Numbered from the stretch's first letter, positions 1 through 6,438 are shown. The stretch is DNA of 6,700 nt from Kiritimatiellia bacterium (GCA_900771325.1 CAAGNN010000118.1:1-6700), one strand, 5' to 3'. Numbers and translations: made by a program. The notes: generated from the letters alone by a model not told the origin.

Positions 1-163
1 GGGCTACTCGCCCCCCCGCGCCCCCCTCGCTCCTACCCCCACAGACACACCTCACCAAGTGTAATCCCCAAAAGGAGACCATCCCGGCCTAAAAAGAAGT
101 TGACAACATACATATTTGTTCTTTGTGGTTGCTTCTTGCGTAGCGACCCGCCCCGGGTGGCTG
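1..163. other. Non-coding left edge: C-rich tract plus AT-rich island
   Basis: I see no convincing gene here. Positions 1-60 are strongly C-rich on the + strand, with runs of five to seven C. Positions 91-130 form an AT-rich island that is unusual in this GC-rich DNA. It contains TTGACA at 100-105, inside the 9-bp palindrome GTTGACAAC (99-107). TTGACA looks like a -35 box, but no acceptable -10 box lies 16-18 bases downstream, so I do not call a promoter. The palindrome could be an operator or belong to a leftward gene outside the window. A copy of the right-end repeat core sits at 148-158. Confidence 0.5.
148..158 (-). repeat. Isolated copy of the ACCCGGGGCGG repeat core
   Basis: The + strand reads CCGCCCCGGGT, the exact reverse complement of the 11-bp core ACCCGGGGCGG that recurs in the array at the right edge (6583, 6627 and 6649 on +, 6561 on -). 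It lies about 6 bases upstream of the possible -35 of the transpeptidase promoter. Locally it also forms a small hairpin: ACCCG (146-150), a CCC loop, CGGGT (154-158). An exact 11-mer match by chance in a window this GC-rich is unlikely but not excluded. Confidence 0.5.
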
Positions 164-190
164 TTGGTGGGGGGCTAAATGTGCTAGAAT
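164..190 (+). promoter_or_regulatory. Predicted promoter of the transpeptidase operon, probably giving a leaderless mRNA
   Basis: TAGAAT at 185-190 is a good -10 box preceded by TGC (182-184), an extended -10. TTGGTG at 164-169 is a poor -35 with a 15-base spacer. A start 6-8 bases past the -10 box falls at 196-198, on the A of the ATG at 198. The first in-frame ATG (189) lies inside the -10 box itself, so it would not be in such a transcript. No clear Shine-Dalgarno sits at normal distance from either ATG, which fits leaderless initiation. Confidence 0.5.
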
Positions 191-197
191 GCGGGGT

Positions 198-1499
198 ATG
201 AAACAGGACTGGACAGGATTGCGGGCCGTTGCCTTGTGGGCGATGGCGTTTGCGTTTGGGGCCCGGGTGTGGGCCGAGGGCGAGGCGTTGGCGATGCCGC
301 CGCAGGGCGAGGTGCCTTTCCGGGTGGTGATTGAAGAGGTGCCCGACGAGACGGGGGAGGATATTCGCCCGGGCGAGGCGACGGCGGAGGAGGCTGCGCG
401 CGATGTGGCGGAGGCGCCGGTGGTCGAGCGCGGTGAGGAGTCCGAGGCGGAGGCATCGGCAGCGGAGGACCCGGAGGAGGTGCCGGTGGAGGTGAATTGC
501 GCGCACGCGCTCAAGCCGCCGAAGGGGTATGACACCGAGGTGCTGATGCTGCAGATCTTCCTGGATCGGCACAACTTCTCGTGCGGGGTGATTGACGGAG
601 TGTGGGGGCGTGGGTCGCTGGAGGCGATGCGCGCGTGGCAGCAGGCGCAGGGGTTGCGGCGGACGCAGTGGGTGAATCCGGTGCTTTATGGGACGCTCGC
701 GGAGATGCCCGAGCCCTTGGTGCGCTATGTGATTACGGCCGAGGATGTGGCGTTGGTCTCCGGGCCGATGCCGCCGACGTGGGCCGAGCGCTCGCGTCTG
801 ACGGTGATGGGCTATGAGACGCTGGGCGCGTGCGTGGCCGAACGCTTCCATACGGCCGAGCGGACGCTGCGGCGGCTGAACCCGGCGATTATCAATTGGC
901 CCGAGGATTTGGCGGAGGGGACGGTGTTGGTGGTGCCGAATGTGCGCGAGGCGGCCTTGGAGGCGCCGGCGAGTCTGGCGATTGCGCTGGAGGAGTGCGT
1001 GCTGGCGGGCTTTGACGGCACGGGGCGGATGTGCTTGCGCTTCCCGTGCTCGATTGCGCGCGCCAAGGCCCATCTGCCGCAGGAGGGTGTGCTCAAGGTG
1101 GTCAATATGGCCCCCGCGCCCAACTACACCTACGATCCGCGCAACTATGGTCAGGACCCCAGCGTGGGGAAGATGATTGTGCCGCCCGGGCCGCGCAACC
1201 CGGTGGGGAGCCGCTGGATCGGCCTCTCGCTGCCGGGCTACGGCATCCACGGCACCCCCAAGCCCAACACCGTCGGCCGGGCGGAGTCGCGCGGGTGCTT
1301 CCGGCTGACGAACTGGAACGCCGAGAAGCTCTTCGAGTTGGTCAAGCCCGGCACGCCCGTGACGGTGGTCAAGCGCTTGCGGGACTTTACCCCGCCCAAG
1401 GCACCCGAGCCGGCGGTCGAGCCCGAGCCCGAAGCCAATGCAGCCCCCGTCGAGGCGCCCGAGACCGCGGCCGCGAGCGAGGAGGTGCCCCATGCTTGA
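198..1499 (+). CDS. Secreted L,D-transpeptidase (YkuD/ErfK type) with peptidoglycan-binding and LysM-like regions
   Basis: Predicted to cross-link peptidoglycan (3-3 links) or attach protein to it outside the inner membrane. Residues 1-26 are a signal peptide: basic start, hydrophobic core, likely cleavage after VWA. An acidic, Glu/Ala-rich, probably disordered stretch (about 30-100) follows. Residues ~111-162 resemble PG_binding_1 (DGVWGRGSLEAM..W), and ~177-247 look LysM-like, ending LNP...GTVLVVPN. The catalytic domain is ~257-394, with GIHGTP (His351) and SRGCFRL, in which Cys367 is the expected nucleophile and Arg369 the conserved arginine. A Pro/Glu/Ala tail closes the 433-residue protein. 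I chose the ATG at 198 because the upstream in-frame ATG (189) lies within the predicted -10 box; starting there adds three residues. It is the first gene of the operon and its last 8 bases overlap the phosphorylase. Six cysteines besides the catalytic one are more than usual for an exported protein. The family call is firm; the substrate is inferred. Confidence 0.9.
   Translation: MKQDWTGLRAVALWAMAFAFGARVWAEGEALAMPPQGEVPFRVVIEEVPDETGEDIRPGEATAEEAARDVAEAPVVERGEESEAEASAAEDPEEVPVEVNCAHALKPPKGYDTEVLMLQIFLDRHNFSCGVIDGVWGRGSLEAMRAWQQAQGLRRTQWVNPVLYGTLAEMPEPLVRYVITAEDVALVSGPMPPTWAERSRLTVMGYETLGACVAERFHTAERTLRRLNPAIINWPEDLAEGTVLVVPNVREAALEAPASLAIALEECVLAGFDGTGRMCLRFPCSIARAKAHLPQEGVLKVVNMAPAPNYTYDPRNYGQDPSVGKMIVPPGPRNPVGSRWIGLSLPGYGIHGTPKPNTVGRAESRGCFRLTNWNAEKLFELVKPGTPVTVVKRLRDFTPPKAPEPAVEPEPEANAAPVEAPETAAASEEVPHA
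1481..1485 (+). promoter_or_regulatory. Ribosome binding site of the phosphorylase gene
   Basis: GGAGG lies six bases before the ATG at 1492, inside the 3' end of the transpeptidase gene. It decides the start: an in-frame ATG at 1438 would add 18 Pro/Arg-rich residues that are simply the transpeptidase tail read in another frame, and it has no such site. Confidence 0.85.
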
Positions 1500-2298
1500 A
1501 GCCGTTGCTACCGCCCTGCCGGAGGTCTTCCGCGCGGGCAAGATTGATTGCGGGCTCATCCTGGGGTCGGGCTGGGGAGAAGCCTTGGCCCCCGATGAGG
1601 TGCTCGCGCGCGTGCCCTACGCCGAGTTGGCGGGGTATGGCGAGAGCACAGTGGTGGGCCATCGCGGGGAGCTGTTGCTGTTGGTGCTGCGCGGGAAGCG
1701 GGTGATTTGCTTCAGCGGCCGGCGCCATTACTACGAGGGATGCAGCCTGGAACAGGTCACCTATCCCGTCGAGCTCATGCGCTGCCTGGGCGTAAAGACG
1801 CTCCTGATTACCAATGCCGCCGGCGGCCTCAACCCCGCCTTCCGCCCCGGCGACCTGATGGTCCTCACCGACCACCTGAACCTCTCGGGCGTCAACCCCC
1901 TGCGCGGCGCGCACCGCCCCGAGTGGGGTCCGCGCTTCCCCGATATGACGCAGGTCTACGACCCGGAGCTGAACGCGCTCTTGGAGCGTGCCGGCGGGCG
2001 CATCCACCGGGGCATCTACGCCTTCTCAGTGGGGCCCTCCTACGAGACCCCGGCCGAAGTGCGCGCCTTGCGGCTGTTGGGGGGCGACGCGGTGGGGATG
2101 AGCACCGTCCCCGAGGCCGTGCTCGCCAAGGCCTGCGGGATGCGCGTGGCCGCCCTCAGTTGCATCACCAACCCCGCCGCCGGACTGGGGCTCACCCCGT
2201 TGCAGCACAATGAAGTGCTCGCCGAAAGCGCGCAGGCCCGGCCGCGGATGGCCCGCTTGATTGCCGACTTCGTGGCCGCGCTCCCTACCGCCCAATGA
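1492..2298 (+). CDS. punA: Purine nucleoside phosphorylase (trimeric inosine/guanosine type, EC 2.4.2.1)
   Basis: Splits inosine, guanosine and their deoxy forms with phosphate into free base plus (deoxy)ribose 1-phosphate, a cytoplasmic purine-salvage step. The 268 residues are full length for the trimeric PNP/MTAP family, and all landmarks are present: the phosphate loop GSGWG (25-29), GRRHYYEG (76-83, with His79 matching human His86), TNAAGGLN (107-114), GPSYETPAE (181-189, with Glu185 matching the base-binding Glu201), MSTVPE (203-208) and ITN (Asn227, matching the purine-selective Asn243). The Glu/Asn pair favours 6-oxopurines over methylthioadenosine. The start at 1492 is set by the GGAGG box. 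The gene overlaps its neighbours by 8 bases (upstream) and 4 bases (ATGA, downstream), so translation is probably coupled. No other salvage gene is nearby, so its link to a cell-wall enzyme and a permease is unexplained. Confidence 0.95.
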   Translation: MLEAVATALPEVFRAGKIDCGLILGSGWGEALAPDEVLARVPYAELAGYGESTVVGHRGELLLLVLRGKRVICFSGRRHYYEGCSLEQVTYPVELMRCLGVKTLLITNAAGGLNPAFRPGDLMVLTDHLNLSGVNPLRGAHRPEWGPRFPDMTQVYDPELNALLERAGGRIHRGIYAFSVGPSYETPAEVRALRLLGGDAVGMSTVPEAVLAKACGMRVAALSCITNPAAGLGLTPLQHNEVLAESAQARPRMARLIADFVAALPTAQ

Positions 2299-4184
2299 TC
2301 ATCCTGCCCACCGAGCGCAAGAGTTGGCGCGCGCGGCTCATCCTCGCCGTGCTCTATCTCTTCCTGACCCTCGGCGCGGTGACGATGGTCTGGCCCTTTA
2401 TGATGATGCTCTCGGGCTCGATGGCCGGGCGCTTCGACTACCACCGCTACTCGCCTGTCCTCCGCGCCCTCTGGAGCCCCGAGGAGCGCTTTATGCGCAT
2501 CCTCGCCTCCTTCCACGGTGCCTTCCCCCACGACACCTTTCCCGAAGCCCCCGCCACCTGGGGCAACTGGAGCGCCCTGGCCAAGGAGCCCGAGGCCGTC
2601 GCCGCCTTCGTCCGCCCCTGGCTCGACGGGCTGCAGCACCCCGCCACTCAGGCCGCCTGGCGGCAGATGGCCACCGACTACGCCGACTTCAACCGCACCT
2701 ACGACCTGCGCAACTCCGTCTGCGCCTTCGATGAGCGCGATGTGGCCCCCTATGTTCGCGAGACCTTCGAGCGCCTCACCGGCCACCAGGGCCCCGAGGC
2801 CGCCCTGGCCGCCCTGAATGCCGCCTGGAAAATCCGCTACAACTCCTTCTATGGGGTGCGCTTCCGCGCCCAGCAGCGCGTCCCCCTCCATTATCCCGAC
2901 TGGGATTGGCCGGTGGGCGACCCCAAGGTCGAGCTCTGGCAGCGCTTCAAGGGCCACTACCGCGAGCAGGGCCTCCTCTACGCCCGCACTCGGCCTTACT
3001 GGATCGCGCCCCTGTGGCAGAAGTGGTGCCGCGCCCGGGGTCTCGCGCCCACCCCCTTCCCCGGCGATGAGGCCGACCCCCTCTGGCGCACCTTCGTCAC
3101 CACTGCCTATCCCCGCCGCCTCCTGCGCGTGGTGCCCACGCCCGAGCTCGAAGCCCGTTGGCAGGCCTACCTGCTGCAGCACTGCCGCACCCCCGAAGCA
3201 TACGCCCGCCTGACTGGCGAGCCGCAGCCCACCGCCCTCGCCGAGATCCGCCTCCAGCCCTACGCGCCCTCCGCCCTCTGGCGCGGCTTCGTGGCCTCCC
3301 TTCCCTTCGTGTGCCTCACCGCCCGCTCCCCCGAGGCCGACTGGCAGGCCTTCCTCCAAGCCCGCTACGGCTCGCTCGACGCGCTCGGGCGCGTCTACCG
3401 CGACGGTCAGGGCCGCCCCTTGCACGTGGCCGATTGGCGCGACGTCCCGCCCCCCCTCGCCCAAGCCTTCGCTATCACCTATGCCGACCACGGCGCGCGC
3501 CTCCTCTGGCAAGACATCACCGCCAACTACCGCACCGTCTGCGACGTCCTCTTCCTGCGCGGCAGTGCCTGGTGGAACACCCTCGTCCTCGTGGCTCTGA
3601 CCATCCTCGCCACCCTCACCGTCAACCCCCTCGCCGCCTACGCCCTCTCTCGCTTCCGGTTGCGCTGGACCGAAGGCCTCCTCCTCTTCCTCCTGGCCAC
3701 GATGGCCTTCCCCGCCGCCGTCACCGCCATCCCCGGCTTCCTCCTCATCCGCGAGCTCGGCCTCCTCAACACCTTCGCCGCCCTCATCCTCCCCACCGTC
3801 GCCAACGGCCTCTCCATCTTCATCCTCAAAGGCTTCTTCGACGCCCTCCCCCGCGAACTCTACGAGGCAGCCACCATCGATGGAGCCTCCGAGTGGCAAA
3901 TCTTCCGCCGCATCACCCTCCCGATGACCACCCCCATCCTCGCCGTCAACGCCCTCAACGCCTTTGTCGCCGCCTACAACTCCTGGGAGTGGGCCCTCCT
4001 CGTCTGCCAAAAGCAAAGCCATTGGACCCTCTCGGTCTGGCTCTACCAAATGAGCCGCAACTTCGCCGGCACCCCCTGGGTCGTGATGGCCGGCTTTGTC
4101 CTCGTCTCCATCCCCACCGCCGCCGTCTTCCTCCTCTGCCAGCGCGTCATCATGCGCGGCATCGTCCTCCCCTCGATGAAATAA
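2295..4184 (+). CDS. MalG-type ABC transporter permease with a large repeat-containing insert
   Basis: Inner-membrane subunit of a CUT1-like (carbohydrate) importer. The C-terminal 200 residues are a normal BPD_transp_1 domain. The EAA loop that docks on the ATPase begins at Glu524 (EAATIDGA) and ends ITLP (540-543). Membrane spans fit ~14-40, 428-450, 462-486, 492-512, 546-568 and 594-616. MalG proteins are usually ~280-300 residues; this one has 629 because residues ~46-410, between the first span and the NY...WWNTLVL segment, are an insert, probably on the periplasmic side. The insert is rich in Trp, Tyr, Arg and Pro, with recurring LW(R/Q)..F and WQA(Y/F)L..RYGS-like motifs. The start overlaps the phosphorylase stop as ATGA and lacks its own Shine-Dalgarno, implying coupled translation. 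No MalF-type partner, binding protein or ATPase is present, so the rest must be encoded elsewhere. The substrate is unknown. Similar enlarged permeases are, from memory, common in PVC bacteria. Confidence 0.88.
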   Translation: MIILPTERKSWRARLILAVLYLFLTLGAVTMVWPFMMMLSGSMAGRFDYHRYSPVLRALWSPEERFMRILASFHGAFPHDTFPEAPATWGNWSALAKEPEAVAAFVRPWLDGLQHPATQAAWRQMATDYADFNRTYDLRNSVCAFDERDVAPYVRETFERLTGHQGPEAALAALNAAWKIRYNSFYGVRFRAQQRVPLHYPDWDWPVGDPKVELWQRFKGHYREQGLLYARTRPYWIAPLWQKWCRARGLAPTPFPGDEADPLWRTFVTTAYPRRLLRVVPTPELEARWQAYLLQHCRTPEAYARLTGEPQPTALAEIRLQPYAPSALWRGFVASLPFVCLTARSPEADWQAFLQARYGSLDALGRVYRDGQGRPLHVADWRDVPPPLAQAFAITYADHGARLLWQDITANYRTVCDVLFLRGSAWWNTLVLVALTILATLTVNPLAAYALSRFRLRWTEGLLLFLLATMAFPAAVTAIPGFLLIRELGLLNTFAALILPTVANGLSIFILKGFFDALPRELYEAATIDGASEWQIFRRITLPMTTPILAVNALNAFVAAYNSWEWALLVCQKQSHWTLSVWLYQMSRNFAGTPWVVMAGFVLVSIPTAAVFLLCQRVIMRGIVLPSMK

Positions 4185-4207
4185 GCGCCTGGCTTCCCAG
4201 GCGCTTA
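4182..4207. terminator. Bidirectional terminator hairpin between convergent operons
   Basis: TAAGCGCCTGG (4182-4192) pairs perfectly with CCAGGCGCTTA (4197-4207) around a CTTC loop: an 11-bp, mostly GC stem. The permease stop codon (4182-4184) is the base of the stem. It lies between two convergent genes 50 bases apart. The U-tract is weak rightward (the stem runs into TTAGGCGC) and modest leftward (TTTCATC), so it may also act as a 3'-end stabiliser. Confidence 0.8.
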
Positions 4208-4234
4208 GGCGCAGAGCGCAGATATACGGATGAA

Positions 4235-5002
4235 TTAGGCGATGGAAGGAAAGAGCATTGCCAGAATGGCAAGCACATCGTGCCGATGTTTGGGCGAAAG
4301 CATACCGAAGATCCGGAAAAGTTCGAGCGCCAGTTCCCCTTCGTCTACGCCAATAAGCCACGTTGCTGTCTCCTTTGCCTCCAACATACGGCCCAAGGCG
4401 GGCTTGGAGAAGCGCAGAGAGGTGATTGGCAGGCAGACATAGAGCATCGCTTGGGTGCCCACGGCACGCTGCTTTTCCCGCACGACGATCTCGGTATAGA
4501 TGTCATACTGCCCGAACTTGCGCACGAGCATTGGATACGAGACGGTCATCTTGAAGAAGTCCATACCATTGACCGAGACCTCCTGTGGGTGCGTTCGGCA
4601 GATGGACATACTCGCCAATTGTTCAAAGGTCTGCGCCTCGGTCACGGCTTGGATTTGCGTAAAGGTCTCCTTGACCTTTACGAGGGGAACAAGCCCCCGT
4701 TGCACAGCATAAAAGAGCATCTCGCTCAATTCATAGGCAAACTTCTCTTCCCCTTTGTAATTCACGAAGGTTTGGCGAGTAAGGGAGGTCTTGGCTTGAT
4801 TGTCGTCCGTTGCCTTTAGATCATAGCCTATTTGCCATTCAATGTAGTGAGTCTGTGCGATTGGAGTTTGTCTAACGGCTATAGGCGTGCCATAGTCTCC
4901 GAAGAAAGTTCGCGCCTTCACCCGCACTTTGCCCGTGGGTTGCGTCAGCGGCAGGGATACGAGCAGTTCTGCTTCGGTTTGCTTGACTTGTGCTGTTTCC
5001 AT
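4235..5002 (-). CDS. Predicted Type II restriction enzyme, R.PabI family (GTAC)
   Basis: Restriction partner of the methyltransferase upstream. It is 255 residues, against about 226 for archaeal R.PabI. I recognise the family by the N-terminal LPLTQPTGKVRVKAR (17-31) followed by FGDYGTPI (34-41), THYIEWQIGYDL (51-62), QAMLYVCLP (184-192) and a C-terminal HRHD giving H239-x-x-D242. That spacing matches the H211/D214 pair I recall as functional in R.PabI, whose Arg32 may correspond to Arg31 here. R.PabI has a 'half-pipe' fold and removes adenines from GTAC rather than hydrolysing DNA directly; that is published for the archaeal protein and inferred here. The start codon shares one base with the methyltransferase stop (TGATG) and has a GAGGA site six bases upstream, so expression follows the methylase. 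GC content is lower than in the left operon, suggesting transfer. If the family call is wrong, it is still almost certainly the cognate restriction enzyme by position. Confidence 0.7.
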   Translation of the reverse strand: METAQVKQTEAELLVSLPLTQPTGKVRVKARTFFGDYGTPIAVRQTPIAQTHYIEWQIGYDLKATDDNQAKTSLTRQTFVNYKGEEKFAYELSEMLFYAVQRGLVPLVKVKETFTQIQAVTEAQTFEQLASMSICRTHPQEVSVNGMDFFKMTVSYPMLVRKFGQYDIYTEIVVREKQRAVGTQAMLYVCLPITSLRFSKPALGRMLEAKETATWLIGVDEGELALELFRIFGMLSPKHRHDVLAILAMLFPSIA

Positions 5003-6318
5003 CAGGGTTCCTCTTCGTTGAAATTGCCGCGCAGGGCGGCTTCAATATGGCGGCGAATGCGCAGGACGGCTTCGGCCTCGGGCGCGGGCTGTTCGCCAAA
5101 GATCTCGGGGTGGTGAAAGCGCGCATCGGCAAGCACATCCTCGGCGATTTCCGCAAAGGTCTCTCGGCAGAAGGGAACATTGAGGTTGCCCATCCAGTAA
5201 GGCACCTGTGCGTACCGCTTGAAACAGTCGATATAACAATAGTAGGCCAACTTGGCTGGGTCGACATCAACGGCATTGGCGATTCGCTCTTTGATAAAGG
5301 TTCGGCTTCGCTTGAGCGCATTAATGTCGCGCATCGTATAGAAGAGAATCTCCGGTTCGTAGCGGTCGTGCCCGGGATATTTAGCAACCTCGTCGGTGAC
5401 ATAATCGAATCCCGTCAGAGAAAAGGTCCGCCCCTCTACCGTGCGAAAGCTCATTGCACAGACTTGTTCGTAGGAGAGGCCCTCCCCCGGGGCCCGCCGA
5501 TAGAGTGCCACAACCACTGGGAACGCAGCCGTCTTAGAGGTTCCGGCAAACTCCTGGCTCGAGAAGACCACGTGCTCAAGCAGTTGGTAGTTCTCAAAGA
5601 AGCGGCGCGCTACTCGAAAGTTGCTCTTCTTGATGAGATAGGAGAGCGGATGGAGCACAGCCACATACTCCGCCTGAAGTTTGTCGTAGGCTAGGAGCGA
5701 CGACATCCCCAGGTCGCGTGTCCGCACATCCGCATCCATCGGCAACGCTTTGGTCTTAATGCCTTGATTAATCTGCGAGGTGACATCATTGTAAGGCGGG
5801 TTGCCCACAATAATAAGACACTCCTCCGCCGTGAACCCAAACGCCTCGCGCGAGACCCCGGCCAGCGCATTACGCTCCAAAAACTGCACCCCGGGGAAGA
5901 AACGCCGCGCCGCACTGACGGCCTCCGGGTCGATGTCATTGCCCACATAACGGCAACGCTCCAATCCCGGCACCTCTTGCAACTCAAAAAAGGCCCCATA
6001 CCCACAGGAAAGATCCGCAATCGTCCACCCCTCCCCAATCCCACGCGCCAACAACCACTCCGCCACCAACGCCACATACTTCGCCGGCGTGTAAAAACTA
6101 CCCAGGTTCACGCGCCCAGACACCGACAGGTGACTCTGCCGGTTAACAGACTGCTCAATCCCCGGCACCGCCACCTCTGCTTGCCCGGCCACGACCCCCA
6201 CCGTCGGCACCACCAACGCCGCCACCAACGGCACATACGCGCCAAGCGCTCCCCCCGGACCACCCAACGCAGCCTGGGAGACCCGCCGTCCACCAACTTC
6301 ATTGCAACTCAAAATCAT
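5002..6318 (-). CDS. Type II N6-adenine DNA methyltransferase, gamma class (TaqI-like)
   Basis: Methylates adenine in the target site to protect host DNA from the adjacent restriction enzyme. Counting from the ATG at 6318 (438 residues), motifs come in gamma-class order: motif X NLGSFYTP (71-78), motif I DLSCGYGAFF (102-111, S-adenosylmethionine binding), motif II NDIDPEAV (127-134) and catalytic motif IV NPPY (173-176), typical of N6-adenine enzymes. The C-terminal half (~250-438) should hold the target-recognition region. An in-frame ATG at 6339 would add seven residues, but it lies upstream of a TATAAT box at 6328-6333, so I prefer 6318. Residues ~13-60 are rich in Ala, Val and Gly and look unlike a methyltransferase N-terminus, so a still later start, such as the GTG before NLGSFYTP, is possible. 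GTAC specificity is inferred from the restriction partner. The only GTAC I find in the window lies in this gene (5212-5215). Confidence 0.9.
   Translation of the reverse strand: MILSCNEVGGRRVSQAALGGPGGALGAYVPLVAALVVPTVGVVAGQAEVAVPGIEQSVNRQSHLSVSGRVNLGSFYTPAKYVALVAEWLLARGIGEGWTIADLSCGYGAFFELQEVPGLERCRYVGNDIDPEAVSAARRFFPGVQFLERNALAGVSREAFGFTAEECLIIVGNPPYNDVTSQINQGIKTKALPMDADVRTRDLGMSSLLAYDKLQAEYVAVLHPLSYLIKKSNFRVARRFFENYQLLEHVVFSSQEFAGTSKTAAFPVVVALYRRAPGEGLSYEQVCAMSFRTVEGRTFSLTGFDYVTDEVAKYPGHDRYEPEILFYTMRDINALKRSRTFIKERIANAVDVDPAKLAYYCYIDCFKRYAQVPYWMGNLNVPFCRETFAEIAEDVLADARFHHPEIFGEQPAPEAEAVLRIRRHIEAALRGNFNEEEP
5009..5013 (-). promoter_or_regulatory. Ribosome binding site of the restriction gene
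   Basis: On the minus strand GAGGA (within GAAGAGGAA) lies six bases before the ATG at 5002, inside the methyltransferase 3' end. With the TGATG stop/start overlap it makes restriction-enzyme synthesis depend on completing the methylase, a sensible order for a restriction system. Confidence 0.75.
5212..5215. other. Single GTAC site of the window
   Basis: The palindrome GTAC occurs here, spanning the methyltransferase codons for Arg368 and Tyr369. Reading every line of the window I found no other. It is the predicted target of the restriction-modification pair. Confidence 0.7.
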
Positions 6319-6327
6319 AATGCCCCC

Positions 6328-6333
6328 ATTATA
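6328..6333 (-). promoter_or_regulatory. -10 box of the restriction-modification operon
   Basis: The minus strand reads TGTATAATGGGGGCATTATG: a perfect TATAAT directly preceded by TG. A start 6-7 bases beyond it falls about 3-5 bases before the ATG at 6318, giving a near-leaderless mRNA. The -35 position (about 6351-6356, CAACGC on this strand) is poor. The layout resembles the transpeptidase promoter. Confidence 0.6.
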
Positions 6334-6339
6334 CACCAT

Positions 6340-6438
6340 TCTCTTTACGCGCGTTGTGCCCTCTCCGCGCCGAGGCGTGGCATTCCTTGGACGGGGAACA
6401 TCCTTGCCCTCGGGCTGAGGAGAGTTTAACCTCGGTCG
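6340..6438. other. Non-coding spacer between the methyltransferase promoter and the repeat array
   Basis: There is no reading frame I can support. The stretch contains a small CCTC...GAGG inverted repeat (around 6409-6421) and TTGCCCTCGG (6404-6413), a 10-bp word that returns at 6535-6544 inside the array. That is 131 bases away, one base off the array's 22-bp phase. It may be a degraded edge of the array. Confidence 0.4.

Noticed and set aside
100..128. Sigma-70 promoter from TTGACA at 100-105
   Set aside because: The expected -10 position (around 122-129) reads TTTGTGGT, which is not a -10 box; the extended -10 at 185-190 serves the gene better.
1438..1491. Longer start for the phosphorylase
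   Set aside because: The added 18 residues are Pro/Arg-rich and come from the transpeptidase tail; the strong GGAGG site fits the ATG at 1492.
33..1559. A 508-codon open frame on the minus strand opposite the transpeptidase
   Set aside because: Arg/His/Leu-rich low-complexity translation without motifs; the + strand gene has a signal peptide and an intact active site.
2040..4361. A 773-codon open frame on the minus strand opposite the permease
   Set aside because: It is rich in Gly, Glu, Asp and Ala with no recognisable domain, and it mirrors the third-position-C codons of the well-supported phosphorylase and permease genes. It is a GC-driven shadow.
3158..4819. A 553-codon + frame crossing the permease end and the restriction gene
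   Set aside because: Pro/Arg/His repeats in its first part, and it runs through the terminator into sequence antisense to the restriction gene; no family resemblance.
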